A stretch of DNA of 64,000 bases from Selenomonadaceae bacterium. Its GTDB lineage: Bacteria > Bacillota > Negativicutes > Selenomonadales > Selenomonadaceae. Numbering within the stretch: the first letter of the stretch is position 1; each line of letters opens with the position of its first letter. The position numbers and the translations under genes are program-made. The DNA is taken from the NCBI GenBank assembly GCA_022773425.1, contig JALFBM010000014.1, positions 1-64,000 of the forward strand, in the 5' to 3' direction. Shown one piece after another: positions 8,943-19,178 of the stretch. The notes below the pieces were generated by a model that saw only the letters and a list, made by a program, of their open reading frames with translations, made no database searches and was not told the origin of the DNA.

Positions 8943-10979
8943 ATGAAGTTTATCCAACGCTTCTTCCATCGCGGAGAAGAGAAGACGGAGCAGGCATCGC
9001 CGGAGGCGGAGCAGCAGGCGCAAGCAGAGGCGCCGGAGGATAAGGTCGTCGATACCGTCGACAAGGAAATTGATCTGCTCTACATGCTCCTGACCAATGT
9101 CTGGGGGACGGAAAAGGTCGTCCTGCAGGCGGGGCGCATGAACGCGCTGCAGCTCATGCGCTCGGACAAACGCGAGGAGCGCGTGCTCGCGCTCGAGCGG
9201 CTGATCGAGGAGGATCCGCTCCTGCAGCCGGCGCCGAAACAGATGGATATCCCGGGGATCCTCGAGACGTTGTTCGACCGCGTGGCGGAATTGCAGGCGA
9301 AAAAGGTCGTGCAGGACCGCATCGAGAAGAAGGTCAACGAGAAGCTCGAGGAGGATCACGCCAACTACGTGCAGGATATCCGCCGCGAGGTATTCGAGGA
9401 CGAACAGGCCGGTACGGAGAGCCCGCAGGACGCGATCAAGCGGGAGAAGCTCGAGAAGCTCGAGAAGGTGCATTTGACGCAGTCCGTCATGGAGCTCCTG
9501 CGTCCGAAATCCCTCGATGAGATTGTCGGGCAGGATCGTGCGGTGCACGCCCTGCTCGCGAAGCTCAGTTCGCCGTATCCGCAGCATCTGCTGCTCTACG
9601 GGCCGCCGGGCGTCGGCAAGACGACCGCCGCGCGTCTCGTGCTCGAGGCCGCGCGCAAGAAGCCGGCCTCTCCGTTCGCGGAGGACGCGCCGTTTGTTGA
9701 GACGGACGGAACGACGCTTCGCTGGGATCCGCGCGATATCACGAACCCGCTGCTCGGCTCAGTGCATGATCCGATCTATCAGGGCGCGCAGCGCAACCTC
9801 GCCGATCTCGGGATCCCGGAGCCGAAACCCGGTCTCGTCACGGACGCGCACGGCGGCATCCTGTTCATCGACGAGATCGGCGAGATGGACGAAATGCTGC
9901 AGAACAAGCTGCTCAAGGTGCTTGAGGACAAGCGCGCGACGTTTGAGTCCGCGTATTATGATCCGACGAATCCGAAGGTCCCGCCGTATATCAAGCACCT
10001 GTTCGAGCAGGGCGCACCAGCGGATTTTGTGCTGATCGGCGCGACGACGCGCGATCCGGGGCACATCAATCCGGCCCTGCGCTCGCGCTGCGCGGAGATC
10101 TATTTCGATCCGCTCGAGCCGTCGCAGATCGTGACGATTCTCGAGCACGCGGCGAAGAAGCTGCAGGTCGAGCTCGAGGACGGTGTGGCCGAGCAGATTG
10201 CGGCGTACACGATCGAGGGCCGCAAGGCGGTCGGCATCCTCGCGGACGCGTATAGCCAGGCGCTCGAACGCATCATGGAAGCGGAGGAAAAACCGGCGGA
10301 GGTCAAGGAAGGCAGCTTGCCGCAGGGCATTGTCGTCGAGAAGGCGGATGTCTACGAAGTCGCCCGCGTCTCGCGTCTCTATCCGTACGTGACGAAAAAG
10401 GCTTCGCATACGGCGCAGGTCGGCCATATCTTCGGCCTTGGCGTCGCGGGCTTTGTCGGTTCGGTCATCGAGATCGAGGCTGCGGCGTTCCCCGCGGAAA
10501 AGGGCAAGGGACAGATCCGCTTCAACGAGACGGCCGGCAGCATGGCGAAGGATTCCGTGTTCAACGCGGCCTCGGTCATGCGCGAGCTCACCGGCAAGGA
10601 CATCCACAACTACGACGTGCACGTCAACGTGATCGGCGGCGGCAACATCGATGGGCCGAGCGCCGGTACCGCCATTCTCGCGTGCATCGTGAGCGCTGTG
10701 ACGGAACGGAAGATCTGGCAGGATGTCGCGGTGACCGGTGAGATTTCCCTCGCAGGCCGCGTGCGCCCGGTCGGCGGCGTACCGGAGAAGGCCTACGGCG
10801 CGAGCCAGGCCGGCATTGCCGCGATGGTCATCCCGAAGGAAAACGAAAAGGATATTCCACACGAATACCTCGGCATGCAGGTGCATCCGGTCGAGACGGC
10901 GGAAGAGGCGTTTTCCTGGATTTTCGCACCGGATGACGAGGAAGCGCCGGCAAGCGGACCGGCAGAGGAAAGGCAATAA
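8943..10979 (+). CDS. ATP-dependent Lon-family protease (LonB/LonC-like)
   Basis: A cytoplasmic AAA+ serine protease of 678 residues. Walker A GPPGVGKT lies at 220-227, Walker B ILFIDEIGEMDE near 306. The S16 proteolytic domain carries the catalytic Ser573 (DGPSAGTA) and Lys616 (VGGVPEKAYG). The N-terminal 190 residues are charged, helical and unlike the substrate-binding domain of LonA, placing it with the shorter LonB/LonC type proteins. Neighbours are rplI and dnaB. The AAGGAAGG-like ribosome site is rather far from ATG 8943, but no better start is visible. Confidence 0.88.
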   Translation: MKFIQRFFHRGEEKTEQASPEAEQQAQAEAPEDKVVDTVDKEIDLLYMLLTNVWGTEKVVLQAGRMNALQLMRSDKREERVLALERLIEEDPLLQPAPKQMDIPGILETLFDRVAELQAKKVVQDRIEKKVNEKLEEDHANYVQDIRREVFEDEQAGTESPQDAIKREKLEKLEKVHLTQSVMELLRPKSLDEIVGQDRAVHALLAKLSSPYPQHLLLYGPPGVGKTTAARLVLEAARKKPASPFAEDAPFVETDGTTLRWDPRDITNPLLGSVHDPIYQGAQRNLADLGIPEPKPGLVTDAHGGILFIDEIGEMDEMLQNKLLKVLEDKRATFESAYYDPTNPKVPPYIKHLFEQGAPADFVLIGATTRDPGHINPALRSRCAEIYFDPLEPSQIVTILEHAAKKLQVELEDGVAEQIAAYTIEGRKAVGILADAYSQALERIMEAEEKPAEVKEGSLPQGIVVEKADVYEVARVSRLYPYVTKKASHTAQVGHIFGLGVAGFVGSVIEIEAAAFPAEKGKGQIRFNETAGSMAKDSVFNAASVMRELTGKDIHNYDVHVNVIGGGNIDGPSAGTAILACIVSAVTERKIWQDVAVTGEISLAGRVRPVGGVPEKAYGASQAGIAAMVIPKENEKDIPHEYLGMQVHPVETAEEAFSWIFAPDDEEAPASGPAEERQ

Positions 10980-10997
10980 GACAGGGGAGAGGAAACG

Positions 10998-12335
10998 ATG
11001 CCATTACAGGAACGCGTACCGCCGCAGAATGTGGAAGCCGAGCGCTCGGTTCTCGGCGCCATCATGATCAAGCCGGAGGCGCTGACGGAGGTACAGGAGC
11101 AGCTCCAGCCGGACGATTTTTACCGCGAGGCATATCGCGTTGTCTACGAGGATATGCTCGAGCTTTCGGAGAAGGGTGAGGCCGTCGATGTCATCACGTT
11201 GACGGAAATGCTCAAAAAGAAAGATCAGCTCGAGAAGGTCGGCGGCGTTCCGATGATCATGGACCTCGCCAATGCCGTACCGACGGCAGCGAACGTTTCT
11301 TTCCACGCGAAAATCGTCAAGGAGAAAGCGGAGCTGCGCCGGCTCATCGACGCGGCGACGGAAATCGCGGCGTCCGCCTATGAAGGCAATGAGGACGTCG
11401 AGAACATCATGGACGACGCAGAGAAGAAAATTCTCGCCGTCGCCGGCACGCAGACCGGCAATGGGTTCGAGCCGATCAAGAGCATCCTCCTGCGCACGTT
11501 TGACGACATCAGCACGATTTACGCGAACAAGGGCGGTCTTACCGGGCTTGCGTCCGGTTTTCGCGACCTCGATAAGCTGACCAACGGCTTCCAGAAGTCC
11601 GACCTTATTTTGATCGCCGCGCGCCCGTCGATGGGCAAGACGGCGTTCGTGTTGAACATCGCGTCGTATATCGGCACGCATGGAGGAAAGGTCGCCTTCT
11701 TCTCGCTCGAGATGTCGAAGGAGCAGCTCATGCAGCGTATGCTCGCGTCGGAGGGGCAGATCGATTCGCAGAAACTCCGTACGGGACAGATGGACAGCAC
11801 GGAATGGAGCCGGCTCATGGGGGCTGCGGATACGATGAACCGGGCGTCCATCTACATCGATGACACGCCGGGTATCACCATCATGGAACTGCGCTCGAAA
11901 GCGCGCCGACTCAAGGCAGAGCATGGGCTCGACATCGTCATCATCGACTATCTGCAGCTCATGCAGGGGCGGCAGACGCGCGGCGGAGAGAATAGCCGCC
12001 AGCAGGAGATTTCGGAGATTTCGCGCTCGCTGAAGGCGCTCGCGCGCGAGCTCGATGTGCCGGTCATCGCCCTTTCGCAGCTCTCGCGTTCGGTGGAGTC
12101 GCGGCAGGTCAAGCGTCCGATGCTCTCCGACCTGCGCGAGTCCGGCTCGCTCGAGCAGGACGCGGACATCGTCATGTTCCTGTATCGCGAGGATTACTAC
12201 GACCAGGAGACCGATCGCAAGAATATCACCGAGGTCATCGTCGCGAAGCACCGCAATGGGCCGATTGATACGGTCGAGATGTATTTTGCGAAGGAGTTCA
12301 CGAAGTTCCGTGACCTCTCGCATGCAGAAGGGTAA
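10998..12335 (+). CDS. dnaB: Replicative DNA helicase DnaB
   Basis: Hexameric 5'-3' helicase that unwinds DNA at the replication fork. The N-terminal domain begins with the typical PLQERVPPQNVEAERSVLGA. The RecA-like C-terminal domain has Walker A ARPSMGKTAF near 209, the DYLQLM Walker B region and the LSQLSRSVESR arginine-rich motif. 445 aa is standard. It sits 18 bases after the lon gene with AGGGGAGAGG before the ATG, so it is probably cotranscribed. The rplI-to-dnaB neighbourhood is conserved in many Firmicutes. Confidence 0.96.
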   Translation: MPLQERVPPQNVEAERSVLGAIMIKPEALTEVQEQLQPDDFYREAYRVVYEDMLELSEKGEAVDVITLTEMLKKKDQLEKVGGVPMIMDLANAVPTAANVSFHAKIVKEKAELRRLIDAATEIAASAYEGNEDVENIMDDAEKKILAVAGTQTGNGFEPIKSILLRTFDDISTIYANKGGLTGLASGFRDLDKLTNGFQKSDLILIAARPSMGKTAFVLNIASYIGTHGGKVAFFSLEMSKEQLMQRMLASEGQIDSQKLRTGQMDSTEWSRLMGAADTMNRASIYIDDTPGITIMELRSKARRLKAEHGLDIVIIDYLQLMQGRQTRGGENSRQQEISEISRSLKALARELDVPVIALSQLSRSVESRQVKRPMLSDLRESGSLEQDADIVMFLYREDYYDQETDRKNITEVIVAKHRNGPIDTVEMYFAKEFTKFRDLSHAEG

Positions 12336-12375
12336 AGCAGGTGCTGCCAAGCGCACTGCCGGACCCGCCGGCTGA

Positions 12376-12431
12376 AGCGTATAAAAAAGGACGAAAAAGC
12401 ATGCTTTTTCGTCCTTTTTTATACGCTTTTT
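12376..12431. terminator. Bidirectional terminator, perfect 26-bp inverted repeat
   Basis: Bases 12376-12427 form a perfect 52-base palindrome with A-runs and T-runs in the arms, followed by five T. It serves both dnaB (plus) and the convergent small gene at 12467-12700 (minus). Confidence 0.85.
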
Positions 12432-12466
12432 GCGAAAAATTCTTTTTGCAGATTTTTGGCAACCGC

Positions 12467-12700
12467 TTATCGCGAGGCTGCCTTTTTCGATACTTCGGGC
12501 GCGAGATCCACGCGTCGGATGCGTTCAAACGGATTTTCCTCGAAGGAATAGCGGATATCCAGATACGTATCGCCTCTTCGGAAGGCAACTTTTTTCAGGT
12601 TCATTTTGGTGGAATGACGGATCCGGTCAATGTAGTATTGCGCATCCTCTGCAGATAAGGGCCCTTTTTCGACGATGACACGAACATCATCTATAAACAT
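12467..12700 (-). CDS. Conserved-looking hypothetical protein, 77 aa
   Basis: A small charged cytoplasmic protein beginning MFIDDVRVIVEKGPLS and ending in a basic tail. I do not recognise the family. ATG 12700 has GGGAGGTG ten bases upstream; the GTG at 12709 is too close to that site. A well-formed minus-strand promoter at 12807-12835 and the convergent terminator at 12376-12431 frame it as a single-gene unit, so it is very likely real. The sequence has no membrane segment, signal peptide or Cys cluster. Confidence 0.65.
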   Translation of the reverse strand: MFIDDVRVIVEKGPLSAEDAQYYIDRIRHSTKMNLKKVAFRRGDTYLDIRYSFEENPFERIRRVDLAPEVSKKAASR

Positions 12701-12806
12701 AAGGAACACCTCCCAGCGTCAATGTGTCAGCCAGTCCATTCGGTTAACCGGTTCAGACAAGGGAGAAACGCGCGGGAAATCAAAAACCTGCGCATCTCAT
12801 GGTTCC

Positions 12807-12835
12807 ACTATACTACAAAAGTAAACGTTTGTTAA
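12807..12835 (-). promoter_or_regulatory. Promoter of the small gene at 12467-12700
   Basis: On the minus strand TTAACA (12830-12835) and TATAGT (12807-12812) are 17 bases apart. The 5' leader of about 100 bases contains no obvious riboswitch. Confidence 0.6.
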
Positions 12836-12898
12836 GGGACAGGTGGCCCGACAGGGCCGTTACTTTGGTAAAAGATGTGGATATCGATACATCGGGGG

Positions 12899-13345
12899 TC
12901 AGATGAAGTACATCAGGCTTTCGGTGTTCTTCTCCGCCTCGATGCCCATCAGGATATCGTCGAGGGTTACGGAGGAAAGAGATGCCTGGATGGCCTTGTC
13001 GAGCGGGTCGTAGACTTTGGCGTCCATGGCGTGGTCGAGCTCCGGCGCTTTTTCCGGCGAGGCCGGCGCCGCCTTTTCCATGAGCGTGAGCTCGATGGAG
13101 GACAGGATATCGTAGGCCGATATCTCACGCGGCGGGCGCGCGAGCTGATAGCCGCCCTGGCTGCCCTTGATCGAGTGGACGAGCTGTGCGCGCTTGAGCA
13201 GCGAGAACACCTGCTCGAGGTAGATCTTGGAGATGCCGAGCGCCTTGGAAATGGAGAGGATCGTGATCGGGGCACCGGCGCTGTAGCGTCTGGCAAGATA
13301 GGTCATTGCGGCCATGCCGTAGCGGCCCTTTGCAGAAATCTTCAT
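12899..13345 (-). CDS. Rrf2-family transcriptional regulator (CymR-like)
   Basis: A 148-residue winged-helix repressor. The N-terminus MKISAKGRYGM and the recognition helix region ISKALGISKIYLEQVFSLL followed by GSQGGYQLA are typical of Rrf2 proteins. The three cysteines that bind the Fe-S cluster in IscR are absent (no Cys at all). It therefore resembles the CymR branch, which senses cysteine availability through CysK. The divergently placed cysK supports that. ATG 13345 follows GAGGGA at good spacing; a GAG-rich ATG at 13360 is less likely. Confidence 0.85.
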   Translation of the reverse strand: MKISAKGRYGMAAMTYLARRYSAGAPITILSISKALGISKIYLEQVFSLLKRAQLVHSIKGSQGGYQLARPPREISAYDILSSIELTLMEKAAPASPEKAPELDHAMDAKVYDPLDKAIQASLSSVTLDDILMGIEAEKNTESLMYFI

Positions 13346-13432
13346 GGAGAGTTCCCTCATTTCTTTCTATTTTATTCGCTGGTTTTTCTTTTCTCTGTGC
13401 GTTCTTTTTTCTGTACGACAAAACATAGAGAA

Positions 13433-13482
13433 CCTATATGCTTTTATGTATATAATATATAGGATAGAACGCATTTTGTCAA
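13433..13482 (-). promoter_or_regulatory. Promoter and candidate autoregulatory operator of the Rrf2 gene
   Basis: Minus-strand TTGACA (13477-13482), 17 bases, TATATT (13454-13459). An inverted repeat CCTATAT (13433-13439) / ATATAGG (13457-13463) overlaps the -10 and the predicted start, the place expected for repression. Confidence 0.55.
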
Positions 13483-13536
13483 ACACATACTACACGAGTA
13501 TGTAAAAATATTTTTACACAATTCATAGGGCAGCTA

Positions 13537-13565
13537 TTGACAATCCGTGTATCAGGTCGTAGAAT
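13537..13565 (+). promoter_or_regulatory. cysK promoter
   Basis: TTGACA at 13537-13542, 17 bases, TAGAAT at 13560-13565, followed by an A/T-rich leader and GGAGGG before the ATG at 13621. Confidence 0.65.
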
Positions 13566-13620
13566 AAAAGCATAGAAAGTAAACATATAAATTAAGTAGG
13601 TAATAAATGGAGGGCTTGAC

Positions 13621-14553
13621 ATGGGAAAGATTTATCAGAGCGTAACGGAACTGATCGGGCATACGCCGCTTTTGCAGGCGAACAACTTCCAGAAGGCGAA
13701 TGAGCTGGAGGCAAATGTCCTCGTGAAGCTCGAGTATTTCAATCCGGCGGGATCCGTCAAAGACCGCATCGCGCTGGCGATGATTGACCAGGCGGAGAAG
13801 GAAGGCAAACTGCACAAGGGTTCTGTCATCATCGAGCCGACCTCCGGCAACACGGGTATCGGCCTCGCGTCGGTTGCGGCGGCACGCGGATACAAAGCGA
13901 TCCTGACGATGCCGGAGACGATGAGTGTCGAGCGCCGCAATCTGCTCAAGGCCTATGGCGCGCAGATCGTGCTGACGGACGGCTCGAAGGGCATGAAGGG
14001 CGCCATCGCGAAGGCCGATGAACTCGCCAAAGAGACGCCGGATTCGTTCATCCCGTCCCAGTTCACGAATCCGGCGAATCCGGCGGCGCATGAGGCGACG
14101 ACGGGTCCGGAGATCTGGCAGGATACGGACGGCAAGGTCGACGCGTTCATCGCTGGCGTCGGTACGGGCGGTACGCTGACGGGCGTCGGCCGCTATCTCA
14201 AGAAGCAGAATCCGAACGTCAAGGTTTTTGCTGTAGAGCCGGCGACCTCGCCGGTCCTCTCGAAGGGACAGGCCGGCCCGCATAAGATTCAGGGTATCGG
14301 CGCCGGTTTCGTGCCGGAGACGCTCGACACGAAGGTCTATGATGAAGTCCTGCCGATCAGCAATGAGGATTCCTTTACCTACGGCCGCCAGTTCTCGCAT
14401 GTCGAGGGCGTGCTCGTCGGTATCTCGTCCGGTGCGGCTCTCGCGGCGGCGGTGCAGCTCGCGAAGCGCCCGGAATTCAAGGGTAAGAACATTGTCGCAC
14501 TGCTGCCGGATACCGGCGACCGCTACCTCTCGAGGGAGCTGTTCTCCGACTGA
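13621..14553 (+). CDS. cysK: Cysteine synthase (O-acetylserine sulfhydrylase)
   Basis: PLP enzyme that makes cysteine from O-acetylserine and sulfide. The PLP lysine is K47 in [11 protein letters not shown], the substrate loop TSGNTG and the GTGGT phosphate-binding loop are intact, and 310 aa is the standard length. It stands alone between its own promoter and a terminator and is divergent from the Rrf2 regulator, consistent with CymR-type control. No cysE is adjacent. The C-terminus ends at LSRELFSD, somewhat different from the classical serine acetyltransferase-binding surface, so complex formation cannot be judged. Confidence 0.95.
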   Translation: MGKIYQSVTELIGHTPLLQANNFQKANELEANVLVKLEYFNPAGSVKDRIALAMIDQAEKEGKLHKGSVIIEPTSGNTGIGLASVAAARGYKAILTMPETMSVERRNLLKAYGAQIVLTDGSKGMKGAIAKADELAKETPDSFIPSQFTNPANPAAHEATTGPEIWQDTDGKVDAFIAGVGTGGTLTGVGRYLKKQNPNVKVFAVEPATSPVLSKGQAGPHKIQGIGAGFVPETLDTKVYDEVLPISNEDSFTYGRQFSHVEGVLVGISSGAALAAAVQLAKRPEFKGKNIVALLPDTGDRYLSRELFSD

Positions 14554-14574
14554 TTTCCCAGACTAGAGAAAGTA

Positions 14575-14616
14575 AAAATTCCCGCGATGCGCGGAAACGC
14601 ATCGCGGGAATTTTTT
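14575..14616. terminator. Bidirectional terminator between cysK and ilvD
   Basis: A 17-base stem (AAATTCCCGCGATGCG and its complement) with a six-base loop, A-run before and T-run after, between two convergent genes. Confidence 0.88.
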
Positions 14617-14626
14617 GGTTATGTTT

Positions 14627-16288
14627 TTATTTCATGACGGCGCCGGTGTTTGCGGAGGTCACGAGACGCGCGTAGCGGGAGAGGTAGCCGGTCTTGACCT
14701 TCGGTTCCGGCTGTTTCCAGGCTACCTTGCGCTTTGCGAGCTCCTCGTCGCTGACCTCGAGCTCGAGCTTGCGGTTCGGGATGTCAACCTTGATTTTATC
14801 CCCGTCATGCACGAGGGCAATCGGGCCGCCCTCCATGGCCTCCGGGGAGATATGGCCGACGCAGGCACCGCGGCTTGCACCGCTGAAGCGGCCGTCGGTC
14901 AGCAGGGCGACTTTGAGCCCCATGCCGGTGATGACCGCCGTCGGATTCAGCATTTCGCGCATGCCTGGACCGCCCTTCGGGCCCTCGTAGCGGATGACGA
15001 CGACATGGCCTTCTTTGATCTCGCCGCCGAGGATCGCCTCAATCGCGTCCTCCTCCGAATCGTAGCATTTCGCTGTGCCCTCGTAGACGAGCAGATCCTT
15101 GTCTACGGCGCTTTCCTTGATGACCGAGCCGAGCGGCGCAAGGTTGCCTTTGAGCACGGCGATGCCGCCTTTGTGCATATAGGCATTGTCGACCGAGTGG
15201 ATGACGTCGCGGTTGCGTACCTTCGCGTTCTTGATGCGGTCGCCGATCGTGCCCGTGACGGTCATGGCATCGGTGTGGATCAGGCCGAGCTTGGCCACCT
15301 CTTTCATGACCGCGCTGATGCCGCCGGCTTCGTTGAGGTCCTGCATGTGATAGCTGCCGCCCGGGCTCATCTTGCAGATATAGGCGGCCTTGCGGCTGAT
15401 CTGGTCGAACGTGTCGAGCGAGAGGTCGACACCGGCCTCGTGCGCGATGGCCGGCAGGTGCAGGGCCGTGTTCGTCGACCCGCCGATGGCCATATCGACG
15501 GCAATCGCGTTTTCAAAGGCGTCGGGCGTCATGATGTCGCGCGGCTTGATGTCTTTGCGGACGAGGTCCATGACGACCTCACCAGCCGTTTTCGCGAGCA
15601 TACGGCGCATGCCGGTATAGGCGGCTGGCACCGTGCCGTTGCCCGGCAGGCCCATGCCGAGAACCTCGGTCAGACAGTTCATGGTGTTGGCCGTGAAAAG
15701 TCCTGCGCAGGATCCGCAGCCCGGGCACGCCTGCAGTTCCATTTCGTGCAGCTCATCTTGGGACATCTGCCCGGAGCCGACCTTGCCGGCGGCCTCAAAC
15801 ATCGTGCTGACGCTGATGTTTTTGCCGTTGTGGCGCCCTGCGAGCATCGGGCCGCCGCTGACGACGACCGTCGGGATGTTGAGGCGGCCGGCCGCCATGA
15901 GCATGCCCGGGACGATCTTATCGCAGTTCGGGATCAGTACGAGGCCGTCGAACGCGTGTGCTGTCGCGACGGCTTCGATGGAATCGCAGATGAGCTCGCG
16001 GCTCGAAAGCGAAAAACTCATGCCGCGATGGCCCATCGCAATGCCGTCGCAGACCCCGATGGCCGGGAACTCGATCGGCGTGCCGCCGGCAGCGGCTACG
16101 CCGAGCTTGACGGCTTCGGCGATATCCCGCAGATGGATATGCCCCGGAATAATTTCATTAAATGCGTTGCATACGCCGATCAGCGGCTTTTTCAGATCCT
16201 CGTCGCGGTAGCCCATTGCATGAAACAGGCTGCGGTGCGCGATACGGGTAACCCCTTTTTTGACAACATCACTGCGCATAACTTTCAT
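14627..16288 (-). CDS. ilvD: Dihydroxy-acid dehydratase
   Basis: Fe-S enzyme that dehydrates dihydroxy-isovalerate and dihydroxy-methylvalerate to the keto acids for valine and isoleucine. Family landmarks include the cluster cysteines in PNCDK and [17 protein letters not shown], and [14 protein letters not shown] and [10 protein letters not shown] motifs; 553 aa is standard. Two starts are possible: ATG 16288 (SD GAGGAG very close) and ATG 16279 (MRSDVVKKG, which fits homologues). It is the last gene of ilvC-ilvB-ilvD with 19 bases to ilvB. Confidence 0.95.
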   Translation of the reverse strand: MKVMRSDVVKKGVTRIAHRSLFHAMGYRDEDLKKPLIGVCNAFNEIIPGHIHLRDIAEAVKLGVAAAGGTPIEFPAIGVCDGIAMGHRGMSFSLSSRELICDSIEAVATAHAFDGLVLIPNCDKIVPGMLMAAGRLNIPTVVVSGGPMLAGRHNGKNISVSTMFEAAGKVGSGQMSQDELHEMELQACPGCGSCAGLFTANTMNCLTEVLGMGLPGNGTVPAAYTGMRRMLAKTAGEVVMDLVRKDIKPRDIMTPDAFENAIAVDMAIGGSTNTALHLPAIAHEAGVDLSLDTFDQISRKAAYICKMSPGGSYHMQDLNEAGGISAVMKEVAKLGLIHTDAMTVTGTIGDRIKNAKVRNRDVIHSVDNAYMHKGGIAVLKGNLAPLGSVIKESAVDKDLLVYEGTAKCYDSEEDAIEAILGGEIKEGHVVVIRYEGPKGGPGMREMLNPTAVITGMGLKVALLTDGRFSGASRGACVGHISPEAMEGGPIALVHDGDKIKVDIPNRKLELEVSDEELAKRKVAWKQPEPKVKTGYLSRYARLVTSANTGAVMK

Positions 16289-16307
16289 CCTCTCCTCTGT
16301 TGGGTAC

Positions 16308-18029
16308 TTACTTTTTCGCTGTCTGGGTATCCGGCCCGAGCAGCATATCGTTCAGGCTCTTTCCACCGGGAACCATCGGGTAGACGTCCTCGTCCTTTGG
16401 GATCCAAACGTTCAGCAGCGCCGGGCCTTTCGTTTCAAAGAGCCGTTTGACTGCGGCGGGTAGATCCTCAGGCCTCTGCACGGCGAACCCCGGAACTCCC
16501 ATCGAGGACGAGATCGCCGCGAGATCCGGGCCGTCCTCCAGGACGGATTCCGCGTAATGCCCGTGGTAGAACAGGCGCTGCCACTGATTGACCATGCCGA
16601 GAACGCGGTTGCAGAGCACGATGGTCTTGACCCCGACACCGTATTTGTGCAGGGTCGCGAATTCCTGGCAGTTCATCAGGACGCTGCCATCTCCCGTAAA
16701 CAGCACGACCTTCGATTGCGGGACGCCGATTTTCGCGCCCATCGCGGCCGGCAGGCCATAGCCCATGGTGCCGAGTCCGCCGGACGTCACGAAATGGCGG
16801 GGCTTTGCCGTATCGAAGAACTGCGCGGCCCACATCTGGTGCTGGCCGACATCGGTCGCGACAATCGTGTCCTCGTCCGTCCATTTCTGGACCTCTTCGA
16901 ACAGGCGCTGCGGGGAAATGGCCCCCGGGATGCTGCGGGATCGGAAGGGATACGCGGCTTTCCAGGCTGCGGTCGTCTCCCGCCATTTGCCATAGCGGTC
17001 CTTTTGGAACAGGCCACGGGCCGCAAGCTCTTTTTCAAAGAGCGGCAGGGAGCAGCGAAGATCTCCCTGGACGCCGATGTCCGCATGAATGATCTTGTTG
17101 ATTTCCTTCTTATCAATATCGAAGTGGACTATCCTGGCGTGCGGGGCAAAGCTGCTGACCTCGCCGGTCACGCGGTCATCAAAGCGCGCGCCGATGCAGA
17201 GCAGCAGATCGCAGTTCATGACCGCCTTGTTGGCGGCATAGGATCCGTGCATGCCGACCATGCCGAGATGCAGGGCTGACCGATCCGGCACCGCTCCTTT
17301 GCCCATCAGCGTCGTCACGACCGGGATATGCAGGGCCTGCACCAACCGGTTCAGGCATTCCGAGCGATCCGAAAGGATGACACCGCCGCCGGCGAGCACC
17401 ACCGGGCGCTCCGCCTGTGCTACCGCCTGCGCGGCGCGCGCGATACCGGCATCCACACCGGTATCGTGGCTTTCGCGGCAGGCGGCCGGACTCTCTGCGT
17501 CGGGATAGGAAAAGTCCAGGGATGCGTCAAAGACATCCTTGGCAATGTCGATCAGGACCGGTCCCGGCCGGCCATCCCGTGCAAGGGAAAAGGCTTTTTT
17601 CATGATCCGGGGCAAGTCCTCGACCTGCGTGACGAGGATATTCCGTTTGGTAATCGGCTTGGTGACGGCACAGGTATCCGCCTCCTGAAAGGAATCGCGC
17701 CCGATCAGGTGCGAGGCAACCTGGCCGCTGATGACGACGAGGGGAATGGAATCCATATTGGCCGTAGCGAGACCGGTGACCATATTGCATACGCCGGGGC
17801 CGGACGTCGCAAAGCAAACGCCAGGTTTTCCCGTCACGCGGGCGTATCCGTCCGCGGCATGCACGGCACCTTGTTCATGTCCTGTCAGGATATGTGGAAA
17901 TTTCTGCTTGTAGACTTCGTCGTATAGGGACAGGACGGCTCCGCCGGGGTATCCGAAGACTACTTCTACGCCTTCGCGCCTCAAACATTCCAATACGGCC
18001 TGTGCTCCGGTCATTTTCATAGCATTCAC
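16308..18029 (-). CDS. ilvB: Acetolactate synthase, catalytic subunit
   Basis: Thiamine diphosphate and FAD enzyme that condenses pyruvate with pyruvate or 2-ketobutyrate, the first common step to branched-chain amino acids. The N-terminal motif [10 protein letters not shown], the conserved Glu in [15 protein letters not shown], and the C-terminal ThDP/Mg region [11 protein letters not shown] are intact; 573 aa is usual for the biosynthetic type. No ilvN-type regulatory subunit lies next to it: only 57 bases separate it from ilvC and 19 from ilvD. Confidence 0.94.
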   Translation of the reverse strand: MNAMKMTGAQAVLECLRREGVEVVFGYPGGAVLSLYDEVYKQKFPHILTGHEQGAVHAADGYARVTGKPGVCFATSGPGVCNMVTGLATANMDSIPLVVISGQVASHLIGRDSFQEADTCAVTKPITKRNILVTQVEDLPRIMKKAFSLARDGRPGPVLIDIAKDVFDASLDFSYPDAESPAACRESHDTGVDAGIARAAQAVAQAERPVVLAGGGVILSDRSECLNRLVQALHIPVVTTLMGKGAVPDRSALHLGMVGMHGSYAANKAVMNCDLLLCIGARFDDRVTGEVSSFAPHARIVHFDIDKKEINKIIHADIGVQGDLRCSLPLFEKELAARGLFQKDRYGKWRETTAAWKAAYPFRSRSIPGAISPQRLFEEVQKWTDEDTIVATDVGQHQMWAAQFFDTAKPRHFVTSGGLGTMGYGLPAAMGAKIGVPQSKVVLFTGDGSVLMNCQEFATLHKYGVGVKTIVLCNRVLGMVNQWQRLFYHGHYAESVLEDGPDLAAISSSMGVPGFAVQRPEDLPAAVKRLFETKGPALLNVWIPKDEDVYPMVPGGKSLNDMLLGPDTQTAKK

Positions 18030-18086
18030 CTCGTATGTCGTAAAAGCTCTGACCGTCCCAGCGGACCGGTCAGAGCCGTAATCGAT

Positions 18087-19097
18087 TTAGTCGTTCTTGG
18101 CGTTATCCTGGAGCCATGGCATCATAGCGCGAAGTTCCTTGCCGACCTTCTCGATCGGGTGCTCTGCGTGGAGCTGACGCTGCATCAGGAAGTTCACGCG
18201 GCCGGCCGAGCGGTTCTCGAGCAGCCAGTTGCGGGCGAAGGTGCCATCCTGGATTTCCTTGAGGATTTTCTTCATCTCTTTCTTCGTATCCTCGGTGATG
18301 ATGCGTGGGCCGGCCATATAGTCGCCGTATTCCGCCGTATCGGAAATCGACTTGCGCATCTTCGTGAAGCCGCCTTCGTAGCAGAGGTCGACGATGAGCT
18401 TCATCTCATGGAAGCATTCGAAGTATGCCATCTCCGGCGGGTAACCAGCTTCGACGAGGACTTCAAAGCCCGTCTGCATGAGCTGACAGACACCGCCGCA
18501 GAGGACGGCCTGCTCACCGAAGAGGTCTTCCTCCGTCTCATCGCGGAACGTCGTCTGCAGAACGCCGGAACGCGTTGCGCCGAGGCCTCTGGAATACGCG
18601 AGGGCGAGGTCGAAGCATTTGCCGGAAGCGTCCTGATAGACGGCGAAGACGGCAGGAACGCCGGATCCCTCCGTGAACGTGCGGCGGACGAGGTGGCCCG
18701 GGCCTTTCGGAGCGACCATGAACACATCGACGTCCTTCGGCGGTACGATCTGCTTGAAATGGATGTTGAAGCCATGTGCAAAGGCGAGCGCGCTGCCCGG
18801 TTTCAGGTTCGGGCCGATTTCCGTCTTGTAGACATCCGCCTGCTTTTCGTCCGGGATCAGGACCATCGTGATGTCCGCCTGCTTGACGGCTTCCGCCGTC
18901 GGCAGAACGGTCAGGCCATGTTCTTCCGCGACTTTCTTGGACTTGGAGCCCTCGTAGAGGCCGACAACGACATCCACGCCGCTGTCCTTGAGGCATAACG
19001 CATGTGCATGTCCCTGGCTGCCATAGCCGATAACCGCAACTTTTTTCCCTTTCATAACATCCCAGTTTGCGTCCTGATCGTAATACACCTTTGCCAT
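18087..19097 (-). CDS. ilvC: Ketol-acid reductoisomerase
   Basis: NADPH-dependent isomeroreductase, second step of valine and isoleucine synthesis. The Rossmann motif [14 protein letters not shown], the metal-binding acidic [11 protein letters not shown] and the [11 protein letters not shown] helix are present, a class I enzyme of 336 aa. ATG 19097 has AAGGAGAGA seven bases upstream; an upstream in-frame ATG at 19118 has no such site. It is the first gene of the ilvCBD unit. Confidence 0.95.
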   Translation of the reverse strand: MAKVYYDQDANWDVMKGKKVAVIGYGSQGHAHALCLKDSGVDVVVGLYEGSKSKKVAEEHGLTVLPTAEAVKQADITMVLIPDEKQADVYKTEIGPNLKPGSALAFAHGFNIHFKQIVPPKDVDVFMVAPKGPGHLVRRTFTEGSGVPAVFAVYQDASGKCFDLALAYSRGLGATRSGVLQTTFRDETEEDLFGEQAVLCGGVCQLMQTGFEVLVEAGYPPEMAYFECFHEMKLIVDLCYEGGFTKMRKSISDTAEYGDYMAGPRIITEDTKKEMKKILKEIQDGTFARNWLLENRSAGRVNFLMQRQLHAEHPIEKVGKELRAMMPWLQDNAKND

Positions 19098-19178
19098 AAA
19101 ACATCTCTCCTTTTCCATGACTCCATTGCGGATCGTGTTTCTCTAAGCCGCTCTCATCGGCTTTTGGTTGAAAAACTT

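Noticed and set aside
14615-16450. Long plus-strand open frame (about 610 codons) across ilvD
   Set aside because: It is the mirror of the conserved ilvD reading frame in GC-rich DNA; low-complexity Arg/Ala/Asp/His product, no ribosome site.
18029-18087. Possible ilvN small-subunit gene between ilvC and ilvB
   Set aside because: Only 57 bases, no frame.
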